NCBI RefSeq assembly: GCF_033110965.1
Contig: NZ_CP137003.1
Coordinates: 1,922,001 to 1,986,000, forward strand
Direction: 5' to 3'
Length of the DNA stretch: 64,000 nucleotides
DNA from: Raineyella sp. LH-20
Lineage (GTDB): Bacteria; Actinomycetota; Actinomycetes; Propionibacteriales; Propionibacteriaceae
In this document: positions 48,714 through 57,599 of the stretch, piece by piece
Numbering within the stretch: the first letter of the stretch is position 1
Layout of the letters: every line of letters starts with the position of its first letter
The notes under the pieces: model-generated
Told to the model about the DNA's origin: nothing
The model's database searches: none
What the model saw: the letters and a program-made list of their open reading frames with translations, nothing else
Translations under genes and position numbers: made by a program

Positions 48714-49859
48714 TCACCGTTGACGGCCGGCCGGCTCTGTGGGGCCCGGACCGGCGGGCTCGGCGGGCGTGGCCAGCAGGTCGGCGCACTCCTGGACACT
48801 CAGCGACCGCCCCCGCGCCAGCGCGGCGCGGCGGACCCGGGCGGCGCCGGCCAACGGCTCGGCGGCGCCGACCAGTCCGGCGACGGCGGCCCGCCCGGCC
48901 CCCCGCCCCAGCCGCCAGGTGCGGGTCGCGCCGACCAGTTCGGGCGGATAGGGCTCGTACGTGGCGGGGTCGGCGACCAGCCCGGCCAGGTGCAGTCCGG
49001 ACTCGCAGGTGAACAGGTCCGCGCCGACGACCGGCGCTTGCGGTGGCACCGGCCGCCCCACCCAGCTGGCCAGCCGCCGGGCGATGTCGCGGGCGGCCCG
49101 CAGATCGTAGTCGGCGCCGCAGCGGGCGACATACCATCCGGCCACCTCCTCGGTGCGGGAGATCCCGGCACGCTCGCCCAGCCCGGTGAGGCTGACGTCG
49201 GCCCAGTCGGCCCCGGCCTGCAGCGCCGCCACCGCGCCGGCGGTGGCCATCCCGAAGTCGTCGTGCAGGTGCACACCGACATCCCCGTCGAACCACCGGC
49301 GCGCCAGGTCCACCAAGGCGACGAGCTCGCCCGGCGCGGCGATCCCGACCGTGTCCGCGATCCGGATCCGGTCCGCGCCGGCCACCCGGGCGGCCCGGAG
49401 GACCGCCGCGAGGAAGCCGGTGTCGGCCCGAGTGGCGTCCTCACACCCCACCGACACGTAGCCGATCCCGGCGTCCCGGGCGATCCGCACCAACCGGCCG
49501 ACCTGGGCCAGGGCCCAGTCGTGGCCGCGCCCCAGCCGGCGGGACAGGTGCAGGTCGGAGACCGGCAGGGCGAACGACACCACCTCCGGCCGCAGCGCCG
49601 CCGCCGCGCGGAGGTCGTCCGGCCGGGCCCGGCACCACAGCGCCCGGCGCACCCCCGGATCCAGGTCGTGGGCCAGGTCGAGCAGGTCGGCCACCGGCTC
49701 GGGATCGTACGTCGCCTCGGCGGCGGTGTGACCGACCTCGATCTCCTCCACGCCGATCCGGATCACCCCGGCCAGCAGCTCGCGCTGCCGGCCGGGGTCC
49801 AGATAGCCGACCGGAGCCTGGGCGCCCTCGCGCAGGGTCGTGTCGACCAGACCCGGCAT
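48714..49859 (-). CDS. nifV: homocitrate synthase NifV-like
   Basis: A 381-residue enzyme of the isopropylmalate/homocitrate synthase group. The N-terminal DTTLREGAQAP is the signature; HLHDDFGMATAGAV supplies metal-binding histidines; the C-terminal part includes FTCESGLHLAGLV. In the nif operon it provides homocitrate, the organic part of FeMo-cofactor. ATG 49859 lies four bases after the nifJ stop. Being last in the operon, its level may be lowest. A leucine/lysine-type enzyme is a less likely reading. Confidence 0.85.
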   Translation of the reverse strand: MPGLVDTTLREGAQAPVGYLDPGRQRELLAGVIRIGVEEIEVGHTAAEATYDPEPVADLLDLAHDLDPGVRRALWCRARPDDLRAAAALRPEVVSFALPVSDLHLSRRLGRGHDWALAQVGRLVRIARDAGIGYVSVGCEDATRADTGFLAAVLRAARVAGADRIRIADTVGIAAPGELVALVDLARRWFDGDVGVHLHDDFGMATAGAVAALQAGADWADVSLTGLGERAGISRTEEVAGWYVARCGADYDLRAARDIARRLASWVGRPVPPQAPVVGADLFTCESGLHLAGLVADPATYEPYPPELVGATRTWRLGRGAGRAAVAGLVGAAEPLAGAARVRRAALARGRSLSVQECADLLATPAEPAGPGPTEPAGRQR

Positions 49860-49863
49860 CGGA

Positions 49864-52800
49864 TCACTCGCCCGCCAGCCGGGCATAGAGCGCCCAGCGT
49901 TCGTCCACCACCGTCTGCGCCCGCTCCAGCAGGGCGCCGCTGCGCTCGGGATCGGCCCGGGCCACCGACTGGTACCGCGACTCGGCGGCGTAGAACTCAC
50001 GCAGCGGCAGGAAGGGCGCCGGGGAATCCAGGGTGAACACCGGATCCGCACCGGGCGTGGGCTCGGGGTGGTAGCGGTAGAGCGGCCAGTGGCCACTGTC
50101 GACCGCCGCCCGCTGCCGCTCGGCGCTCCGGGCCAGATCGACCCCGTGCGAGATGCAGGTGGCGTACGCGATCACCAGTGACGGCCCTCGATAGGCGGCC
50201 GCCTCGCGCATCGCCCGCACCGCCTGCTCGTCGTCGGCGGTGATCGAGATCTGGGCCACGTACACGTCTCGGTAGGCCTGGGCCAGCAGGCCGAGGTCCT
50301 TCTTGCGGGTGGTCTTCCCGGAGGCGGCGAACTTCGCGGCCGCGCCGATCGGGGTGGCCTTGGAGGCCTGCCCGCCGGTGTTGGAGTAGACCTCGGAGTC
50401 CAGCACCAGGACGTTGATGTCCTCCCCGGAGGCCAGCAGGTGGTCCAGGCCACCGAACCCGATGTCGTACGCCCAGCCGTCGCCGCCGACCACCCACACC
50501 GAGGTCGGCACCAGGGCGTCGGCCAGTCCGGCGAGGGCGTCCACCGCGGTGGCCTGCTGCGGCGTCGGGTCGAGTCGGTCGAGAGCGGTGCGCAGTCGGC
50601 CGACCCGGGCCCGCTGGTCGGCCATCGCCCGTTCGTCGGTGACCGCGATGTCCTCGCTGAGCAGCCCCGTCAGTACCTCGGCGGGCAGGTCCAGGTCGTC
50701 GGCCAGCCCACTGAGCAGGGCCCGGGCCTGGCCGGCCCGTTCGCCGGCGCCCAGGCGGAGGCCGATGCCGAACTCGGCGTTGTCCTCGAACAGCGAGTTG
50801 TTCCACGCCGGTCCGTGCCCCGACCCGTCGCGGGCCCAAGGGGTGGTCGGCAGGTTGCCGCCGTAGATGGAGCTGCAGCCGGTGGCGTTGGCGACGATCA
50901 TCCGGTCGCCGAAGAGCTGGGAGACCAGCTTCAGATACGGGGTCTCGCCGCAGCCGCTGCAGGCTCCGGAGAACTCGAAAAGCGGCTGCAGCAGCTGCGA
51001 GCCCTGCACCGTGTCCACCGGCAGGGTGGTGCGGTCGGTCTCCGGGATGGTCAGGTAGTGGGCGAAGGCGGCGCGTTGGGCGCTCCGGACACCGGCGGCC
51101 GGGACCATGCCGAGGGCGGAGGTGGGGCAGACGCTGGTGCACACCGTGCAGCCGGTGCAGTCGTCGGGGGCGACCTGGACCGTGAGCCGGCTGCCCGCGG
51201 CGAACTCCCGCCCGGCGGCCTCCTTGGCCTGGAAGCCGTCCGGGGCGTCGTCGAGCCACTCGGGGCCGAAGACCTTCATCCGGATCGCGGCATGCGGACA
51301 GGCCAGCGTGCACTTGCCGCAGTCCAGGCACATCTCCGGTTCCCAGGAGGGCAGCTCGGTCGCCAGCGCGCGCTTCTCGAGCGCGGCAGTGCCGGTCGGG
51401 AAGGTGCCGCCGGCGGGCATCGCGCTCACCGGCAGTCGCTCGCCGGAGCCGGCCAGCAGGTGGCGTACGGTCCGCAGCGCGAGGTCCCCGTCGGACGGGA
51501 GCGTCGTCTCCGGGGGCAGGTCGTTGAAGGTCGGGTCGTCGGGCACCACCAGCGGTGCCATCGCGGCGAGGGCGGCGTCGAGGGCATCCAGGTTGGCCTG
51601 GACGATCGCCGGGCCACGTTTGGCGTACGTCCTCCGGGCGCTGTCCTTGGCCAACGCCAGCGCCTGCTCGACCGGCAGGACATCGGCCAGGGCGAGGAAG
51701 CAGGCCTGCATCACGGTGTTGATCCGTCGGCCCAGACCGACCTTGCGGGCGACCTTGGCGGCGTTGACCGTGTACACCTTCAGGTCCTTGGCCAGGACGG
51801 CCCGCTGGATCGCGCCGGGCAGCTTCTTCCACAGCACGTCCGGTTTGTACGGTGTCGCCAGCAGCACCGTCGCCCCCGGCTTGGCCACGTCGAGCACCGG
51901 CAGGGTGGAGAGCAGGCCGAACTGGTGGACGGCCACGAAGTCGGCCTGCTCGATCAGGTAGGGAGCGTCGATCGGGTCCGGCCCGAAGCGCAGGTGGGAG
52001 ACGGTGGTCGACCCGGACTTCTTGGAGTCGTAGACGAAATAGGCCTGTACGGTGCGGTCGGTGTTCTCCCCGATCAGCTTCGCCGAGGCCTTGTTGGCTC
52101 CGACCGTGCCGTCCGAGCCCAGTCCGTAGAAGACCGCCTGGACCGCCGTGGTCGGCAGCCGGAAGCCCGGATCGGTCGGCAGGCTCAGCCGGGTGACGTC
52201 GTCGGTGATGCCGACCGTGAAACGCCGCCGGACCGCCTCCCCGCCCAGCAGCCGCTGCAGTTCGTCGAAGACGGCCGCCGCGTCCCGCGGTGCGAACTCC
52301 TTCGACCCCAGGCCGTAGCGCCCACCGATCACCCGGGGCGGATCGGCCAGCCACTCGGTCAGGGCGTCGACGACGTCCAGGTGCAGTGGTTCGGCGGCGG
52401 CGCCCGGCTCCTTGACCCGGTCCAGCACTGCGACGGCGCGCACCGTGCGTGGCAGGGCGGCGGCCAGAGCCGCCGCCGGGAACGGTCGGTAGAGTCGTAC
52501 AGTCAGCACCCCGACCCTGGCCCCGGCGGCGTTGAGCGCGTCGGCGGTGGCCCGTACGGTGTGGCTCGCCGACCCCATCACGACCACCACCCGGTCCGCC
52601 TCGGGAGAGCCGTGGTACTCGACCAGGCCGTACCGGCGGCCGGTGAGCTGGTGGAACCGGTCCAGCAGACCCTCGACGATGCCGGGGGCGGCGTCGTAGA
52701 AGGGGTTGGCCACCTCCCGGCCCTGGAAGTAGACGTCGGGGTTCTGCGCGGTGCCGCGCAGCACCGGACGGTCGGGGGTGAGGGCGCGGGCGCGGTGGGC

Positions 52801-53448
52801 CAGCACGTCCCGCTCGTCGACGAGCCAGCGCAGCTGGTCGTCGGTGAGCATCCGGATCCGGTTGATCTCGTGCGAGGTGCGGAACCCGTCGAAGTGGTGC
52901 AGGAAGGGGATCCGCGCCGCGAGGGTGGCCGCGTGGGCGACCGCCGCCATGTCGTGGGCCTCCTGCACGCTGGTCGAACCGAGGATCGCCCAGCCGGTGG
53001 AGCGGGCGGCCATCACGTCGGAGTGGTCCCCGAAGATGCTCAGGGCGTGGGTGGCGATGGCCCGGGCGGCGACGTGCAGCACCGCCGGCGTCAGCTCACC
53101 GGCGATCTTGTACATGTTCGGCAGCATCAGCAGCAGCCCCTGGGAGCAGGTGAAGCTGGATGCCATCATCCCGGACTGGACTGCTCCGTGCAGGGTGGCG
53201 ATCGCTCCGGCCTCGGACTGCAGCTGGTAGATCCGCGGCACCCGTCCCCACAGGTTGGTGCGGCCCTTGTTGCTCCAGACATCGGCCGCCTCGCCCATCG
53301 GTGAGGCCGGGGTGATCGGGTACAGCGCGCAGATGTCGCTGAGCCGGTGGGCGACCGAGGCCGCGGCCTCGTTGCCGTCCAGACAGTGCCAGCGGTCGGG
53401 CCTGGCAGGGGGTGGCGTGGTGGTCGGGGTCGGGATGGTGAGGGTCAT
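49864..53448 (-). CDS. nifJ: pyruvate:ferredoxin (flavodoxin) oxidoreductase
   Basis: A 1194-residue single-chain enzyme with all domains: N-terminal pyrimidine-binding (CALYPITPASPMGE), transketolase-like domains, two 4Fe-4S clusters (CLDCGKCTLACP near residue 705; CTGCTVCTSVCP near 765), and TPP-binding GDGWAYDIGFGGLDHLL near residue 990. It oxidises pyruvate to acetyl-CoA and CO2 and reduces ferredoxin or flavodoxin, the donor for NifH. It lies between nifB and nifV with 45-bp and 4-bp gaps, which points to the nitrogenase role as well as fermentation. Confidence 0.95.
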   Translation of the reverse strand: MTLTIPTPTTTPPPARPDRWHCLDGNEAAASVAHRLSDICALYPITPASPMGEAADVWSNKGRTNLWGRVPRIYQLQSEAGAIATLHGAVQSGMMASSFTCSQGLLLMLPNMYKIAGELTPAVLHVAARAIATHALSIFGDHSDVMAARSTGWAILGSTSVQEAHDMAAVAHAATLAARIPFLHHFDGFRTSHEINRIRMLTDDQLRWLVDERDVLAHRARALTPDRPVLRGTAQNPDVYFQGREVANPFYDAAPGIVEGLLDRFHQLTGRRYGLVEYHGSPEADRVVVVMGSASHTVRATADALNAAGARVGVLTVRLYRPFPAAALAAALPRTVRAVAVLDRVKEPGAAAEPLHLDVVDALTEWLADPPRVIGGRYGLGSKEFAPRDAAAVFDELQRLLGGEAVRRRFTVGITDDVTRLSLPTDPGFRLPTTAVQAVFYGLGSDGTVGANKASAKLIGENTDRTVQAYFVYDSKKSGSTTVSHLRFGPDPIDAPYLIEQADFVAVHQFGLLSTLPVLDVAKPGATVLLATPYKPDVLWKKLPGAIQRAVLAKDLKVYTVNAAKVARKVGLGRRINTVMQACFLALADVLPVEQALALAKDSARRTYAKRGPAIVQANLDALDAALAAMAPLVVPDDPTFNDLPPETTLPSDGDLALRTVRHLLAGSGERLPVSAMPAGGTFPTGTAALEKRALATELPSWEPEMCLDCGKCTLACPHAAIRMKVFGPEWLDDAPDGFQAKEAAGREFAAGSRLTVQVAPDDCTGCTVCTSVCPTSALGMVPAAGVRSAQRAAFAHYLTIPETDRTTLPVDTVQGSQLLQPLFEFSGACSGCGETPYLKLVSQLFGDRMIVANATGCSSIYGGNLPTTPWARDGSGHGPAWNNSLFEDNAEFGIGLRLGAGERAGQARALLSGLADDLDLPAEVLTGLLSEDIAVTDERAMADQRARVGRLRTALDRLDPTPQQATAVDALAGLADALVPTSVWVVGGDGWAYDIGFGGLDHLLASGEDINVLVLDSEVYSNTGGQASKATPIGAAAKFAASGKTTRKKDLGLLAQAYRDVYVAQISITADDEQAVRAMREAAAYRGPSLVIAYATCISHGVDLARSAERQRAAVDSGHWPLYRYHPEPTPGADPVFTLDSPAPFLPLREFYAAESRYQSVARADPERSGALLERAQTVVDERWALYARLAGE

Positions 53449-53493
53449 GGTGTCCTCCGAGGAAATGGGTGGGAGCGGGCGCCGGTGACGGTC

Positions 53494-54780
53494 CTAGCCG
53501 CAGCCGGTGCCGGGCCCGGAGCAGGAGGTGGCGCAGTCCCGTGGCGGGAGCGCCCGGCGCGGGGTCCGGCCGGCGAAGACGTCGGTCACCGCCTCGCTGA
53601 TCAGGCCGTCGGACTCGTAGACCGAGATGCCCGCGCTCTGCAGGACCGTACGGGGGGAGCCGCCGAGCTGGTGACAGATCAGCGCCCGGCAGTCGGACAG
53701 CGTGCCGGCGAGGGTGGCCCATCGTCCGGCGCCGCCACCCTCGGGCGGAGTGGTGCGGGTGTCGATCAGGCGGGGAGTGATCCGGCCGTCGACGTCGGCG
53801 TTCTCGTAGATGTAGACCACGTCCGCGCCGCCGAGGTGTTGGTTGACCAGGAACCCTTCCTGGGAACAGACGGCGATGTGCGGTCGGGCGTGGCCACGGT
53901 TGACGCGGGCCGCCATCAGCCGGTCGACGTCGGTCTGGTCGTGGTCGTCGTCGAGCATGCCGACCGCGTCAGCGCGGCAGCGCTGGCAGTGGGTCATCTG
54001 GGGCAGGTGCTGGCCGGCGTCGCTGCGGGCCCGGGCGACCTGGTCGGTGCTGGGGGCGCCGAGTTCACCGAACGGGGTGCCCTCGACGGGGTAGAGCGGC
54101 ATCGCGTTCATGGTGTCGACGCCGAGGGCGGCGACGGTGCGGGCGACGTCGGCGACGCCGTCCAGCGTCACCTCGGGTACCAGCACGGTGTTGACCTTGA
54201 CGGTCACGCCGCGCTCCTTCAGCCCGCGGATCGCCTCCAGCTGCCGGGCGATGATCAGCTCGCCTGCCTCCCGGCCGCGGTAGACGCGACGGTCGGCGTC
54301 GCGGACCCAGCGGTAGATCCGGGCGGCGACACCGGGGTCGACGGTCGACATGGTGATCGTGACGTGGCTGATCTGCAGGCCGGCGATCTCGTCGAGGTGA
54401 CCGGGCACGCCCAGGCCGTTGGAGGAGACGCAGAGCAGCAGATCGGGGTGGCGTTGTTTGACCAGGCGCAGGGACCGCAGGGTGGCGTCGGCGTTGGCGA
54501 ACGGATCACCGGGGCCGGCGATGCCGACCACGGCCAGGTGGGGCACCTCGCGGCGGACCGTGTCGACGTAGTCGGCGGCCTGTTCGGGGGTGAGGACGGT
54601 CGAGGAGACGCCGGGGCGGGACTCGGCGACGCAGTCGAACTTGCGATTGCAGTAGTTGCAGGCCACGTTGCAGCGAGGGGCGACCGGCAGGTGCACCCGG
54701 GCCGTACGCGACCGGGCAGCCTCGTCGAAGCAGGGATGGTCGGTGAGCGGGACCTTGGTGGGGGTCAACGGTGCGGTCAT
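53494..54780 (-). CDS. nifB: FeMo-cofactor biosynthesis protein NifB
   Basis: A 428-residue radical SAM protein. Cluster cysteines 37, 41 and 44 are in RCNVACNYCNRKFDC. The SAM domain runs to about residue 300 and a NifX/NafY-like domain (ARPHIAVCSQEGFLVNQHLG and on) follows, so a separate nifX may not be needed. The last residues hold extra Cys (CATSCSGPGTGCG). It makes NifB-co, the 8Fe core of FeMo-co. It starts ten bases after nifN. Confidence 0.94.
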   Translation of the reverse strand: MTAPLTPTKVPLTDHPCFDEAARSRTARVHLPVAPRCNVACNYCNRKFDCVAESRPGVSSTVLTPEQAADYVDTVRREVPHLAVVGIAGPGDPFANADATLRSLRLVKQRHPDLLLCVSSNGLGVPGHLDEIAGLQISHVTITMSTVDPGVAARIYRWVRDADRRVYRGREAGELIIARQLEAIRGLKERGVTVKVNTVLVPEVTLDGVADVARTVAALGVDTMNAMPLYPVEGTPFGELGAPSTDQVARARSDAGQHLPQMTHCQRCRADAVGMLDDDHDQTDVDRLMAARVNRGHARPHIAVCSQEGFLVNQHLGGADVVYIYENADVDGRITPRLIDTRTTPPEGGGAGRWATLAGTLSDCRALICHQLGGSPRTVLQSAGISVYESDGLISEAVTDVFAGRTPRRALPPRDCATSCSGPGTGCG

Positions 54781-54790
54781 CGGGATCTCC

Positions 54791-56203
54791 TCACATGTAG
54801 GCGTAACCGACGGAGGAGGAGTCCTGCCGGTCAGCGATGAGTGTGTTGGCGACCCGGTCGAACAGCTCTTGGGCGCCGCGGTAACCGAGGTGGCGGACGC
54901 GCTGGGCGCCGACCCGGTCGTGGATCGGCAGGCCGACACGGACCAGCGGGATGTCCAGCTCGCGGGCCAGCCGGTAGCCCTTCGAATGCCCGATCAGCAG
55001 GTCCGGTCGGATCCGGCGGGCCGCCTCGCCGATCCGGCGGAAGTCGGTGTCCTCGACGACCTCGACGCGGCCGTCGAGCTCGGGGGCGAGCCGGGCGATC
55101 TCGGCGGCCAGCCGGCCGGAGCGCCCGCCGGTCGCACAGACCGCCGGGGTGATGCCGATCTCGGCCAGCCAGACGGCCAGCCCGAGCACCAGGTCCTCGT
55201 CGCCGTAGACCACCGCGGTGCGTTCGGCGACGTACTTGTGGCCGTCGACGTACGCGTCGATCAGTCGCCCGCGCTCGGCGGCCGACCAGTCGGGCATCGG
55301 CCGGTCGGAGAGGTCGGTGAGCCGGTCGGTGAGGGCATCGGTCAGCCGGATGCCGACAGGCATCGCCAGCCGGTGGTGTGGCACACCGAAGCTCTCGGCG
55401 AGCAGGTCACCGGCCAGGGTGATCCCGGGGCTGACCAGACCGCCCAGGGTGATCGAGGCGGCGGCCGCTCCACTGGCGGCGACCTCGGTGAGCGGGGTGC
55501 CACCGGCGGTGAGCATCTCGTAGTGGTCCATGCTGACCCCATCCAGGCGGTCGCTCCAGTCCGGCATCAGCCGCGGCGCCAGGCCGTAGCCGGCGACCAG
55601 CTCGCGCAGGTGGCGCAGGTCGGCGGTGGACACGATGCCCGGCAGCACGTTCACGCTGCCGTCCGATGCGCCGGGCACACTGCCGTCGGAGGCGGGCCGG
55701 GCCAGCGCGGTCACGGTCGAGGTGACCGCGGCATGGAAGCCGTCGGCGTGCGTCCCGGCATAGGACGGGGTGGGGACGTGCACCAGCGCCGGGCCGGGGG
55801 TGCCGTCGGGCGCCGTACGCTCCTCGGGAGGACCCATCCGCCCGAGCATGCCGGAGACGTCCTCACCGATGGTCTCGGTCAGGCAGGTCGTGGCGACGCC
55901 GATCATCTCCGGACGGTAGACCCGGGTGACGTTGCGGACGCCCTCGCGCAGGTTCGCCTCACCCCCGAAGACGGTGGCGGCCTCGCCGACGCTGGAGGAC
56001 GCGATGTCCATCGGCTCGCTGAAGTGACTGATCAGGTAGCGGCGGATGTAGGTCGCGCACCCCTGGGACCCGTGCAGGAAGGGCACGGTGCCCTCGAAGC
56101 CGGAGAAGGCCAGGCCGGCGCCGAGCGGCATGCACATCCGGCAGGCGTTGGTGGTGGAGACCGAGCCGGAGGCCAGGGCCTCGGAGGATGTGGAGACGCT
56201 CAT
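54791..56203 (-). CDS. nifN: nitrogenase cofactor scaffold protein NifN
   Basis: A 470-residue NifK-like scaffold subunit. The opening TNACRMCMPLGAGLAFSGFEG and GSQGCATYIRRYLISHFSEP (cluster-type Cys) match NifN. With NifE it forms the scaffold on which the NifB product becomes FeMo-co. In C. pasteurianum nifN and nifB are fused; here they are separate genes. A local duplication (ASDGSV twice) lies near residue 170. ATG 56203 overlaps the nifE stop (ATGA), with a GAGGAGG ahead. Confidence 0.9.
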   Translation of the reverse strand: MSVSTSSEALASGSVSTTNACRMCMPLGAGLAFSGFEGTVPFLHGSQGCATYIRRYLISHFSEPMDIASSSVGEAATVFGGEANLREGVRNVTRVYRPEMIGVATTCLTETIGEDVSGMLGRMGPPEERTAPDGTPGPALVHVPTPSYAGTHADGFHAAVTSTVTALARPASDGSVPGASDGSVNVLPGIVSTADLRHLRELVAGYGLAPRLMPDWSDRLDGVSMDHYEMLTAGGTPLTEVAASGAAAASITLGGLVSPGITLAGDLLAESFGVPHHRLAMPVGIRLTDALTDRLTDLSDRPMPDWSAAERGRLIDAYVDGHKYVAERTAVVYGDEDLVLGLAVWLAEIGITPAVCATGGRSGRLAAEIARLAPELDGRVEVVEDTDFRRIGEAARRIRPDLLIGHSKGYRLARELDIPLVRVGLPIHDRVGAQRVRHLGYRGAQELFDRVANTLIADRQDSSSVGYAYM

Positions 56204-57597
56204 GACAGGACCTCCTCGGTCGGCGTCGGGCGGACCGGCTCGCGATGGCGGGGGGCGAACTGCCAGACCGGGCTGCAGACCGACGCCCGCACCTCTTTCG
56301 CGAAGTTGGCCATGCCGATGAATCCCTCCAGGGGGATCTTGCGTTCGTGGTTGTGGTCGCAGAACGCCACGCCCAGCTTGTAGGCGAGCGGACGCTCCTT
56401 GACCCCACCGACGAACAGGTCGACCTTCTCCTCGGCCAGGAATCTCGCCAGCTCGGCGGGATTGGAGTCGTCGACGATCACGGTGCCGGGATCGCACAGC
56501 TCGGCCAGGTAGCGGTAGTCCTCGGCGGTGCCGGTCTGACTGCCCACCAGCACGGACGTCATGCCCAACAGCCGGAGCGCCTTGACCAGCGAGATCGCCT
56601 TGAAGGCGCCCCCGACGTAGATCGCCGCCCGACGGCCCTCCAGGGCGGCCCGGCATTCCTGGACCACCGGCAGCACCGCGGCGATCTCCTCAGCGACCAA
56701 GCTGCGGGTGCGGTCCAGCAGGACCGGGTCCTTGAAGTGTTCGGCGATCCCGTAGAGGGCCGCCGCCATGTCGTCCAGGCCGAAGTAGGACACCTTCTGG
56801 AACGGGACGCCGTAGCGGCGTTGCATCTGTCGGGCCAGTTCGGTCGTGCTGCCCGAGCACTGCACCAGGTTGAGGGCGGCGCCGTGGGCCCGGCGGATCT
56901 GGTCCACCCGGCCGTCGCCGGTCAGATTGGCGACGACTTCCACCCCCATCCGGCGCAGGTACTCGGTGATGATCCAGATCTCCCCGGCCAGGTTGAAGTC
57001 GCCCAGCAGGTTGACGCTGTGCGGGCTGATCCCGGTGGTGTCGCCGGTGCCGATCAGGCTCAGCAGTGCCGTGCAGGCGGCGTCGTAGCCCTGCCGCTTC
57101 GATCCCTGGAAGCCCTCCGACTGCACCGGGATCACCGGGATCCCGGTGCGGCCCGACACGGTCCGGCAGACCGCGTCGACGTCATCGCCGATCACGCCGA
57201 CGATGCAGGTGGCGTAGACGAAGGCAGCCCGGGGCGAGTGCCGTTCGATCAACTCCATCAGACTGTCCTCGAGTTGGCGCTCGCCACCGAACACCACGTG
57301 CCGTTCCCGCAGGTCGGTGGAGAAGCTCAGTCGATGCAGCTCCGGACCGCTGGACAGGGCCCCGCGGATGTCCCAGGTGTAGACCGCGCAACCGATCGGG
57401 CCGTGCACCAGGTGCAGGGCATCGGCGATCGGGTAGAGCACCACCCGGGACCCGCAGAACGTGCAGGCCCGTTGACTGACCGAGCCGGCCACCGACTGCT
57501 TGTCGCAGTCGAGATCAGCACCTCCGGAGCCGGCGCGGGCGATCTGGCGGGTCCGTGCGGCGAGCACCCCCGCCATGGCGCCCTCCCGGGGAGACAT
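56200..57597 (-). CDS. nifE: nitrogenase cofactor scaffold protein NifE
   Basis: A 465-residue NifD-like protein with SQRACTFCGSRVVLYPI, HLVHGPIGCAVYTWDIRG and VYATCIVGVIGDD, the cluster cysteines of NifE. It partners NifN in FeMo-co maturation. It lacks the large insertion seen in NifD. I take ATG 57597 (MSPREGAMAG), two bases after the nifK stop; the alternative is ATG 57576. The N-terminus is short, and the longer frame would overlap nifK. Confidence 0.92.
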   Translation of the reverse strand: MSPREGAMAGVLAARTRQIARAGSGGADLDCDKQSVAGSVSQRACTFCGSRVVLYPIADALHLVHGPIGCAVYTWDIRGALSSGPELHRLSFSTDLRERHVVFGGERQLEDSLMELIERHSPRAAFVYATCIVGVIGDDVDAVCRTVSGRTGIPVIPVQSEGFQGSKRQGYDAACTALLSLIGTGDTTGISPHSVNLLGDFNLAGEIWIITEYLRRMGVEVVANLTGDGRVDQIRRAHGAALNLVQCSGSTTELARQMQRRYGVPFQKVSYFGLDDMAAALYGIAEHFKDPVLLDRTRSLVAEEIAAVLPVVQECRAALEGRRAAIYVGGAFKAISLVKALRLLGMTSVLVGSQTGTAEDYRYLAELCDPGTVIVDDSNPAELARFLAEEKVDLFVGGVKERPLAYKLGVAFCDHNHERKIPLEGFIGMANFAKEVRASVCSPVWQFAPRHREPVRPTPTEEVLS

Positions 57598-57599
57598 GG

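Noticed and set aside
50440-53304. 954-codon plus-strand frame opposite nifJ
   Set aside because: Antisense shadow of nifJ; low-complexity Gly/Val/Arg/Gln text with no motif.
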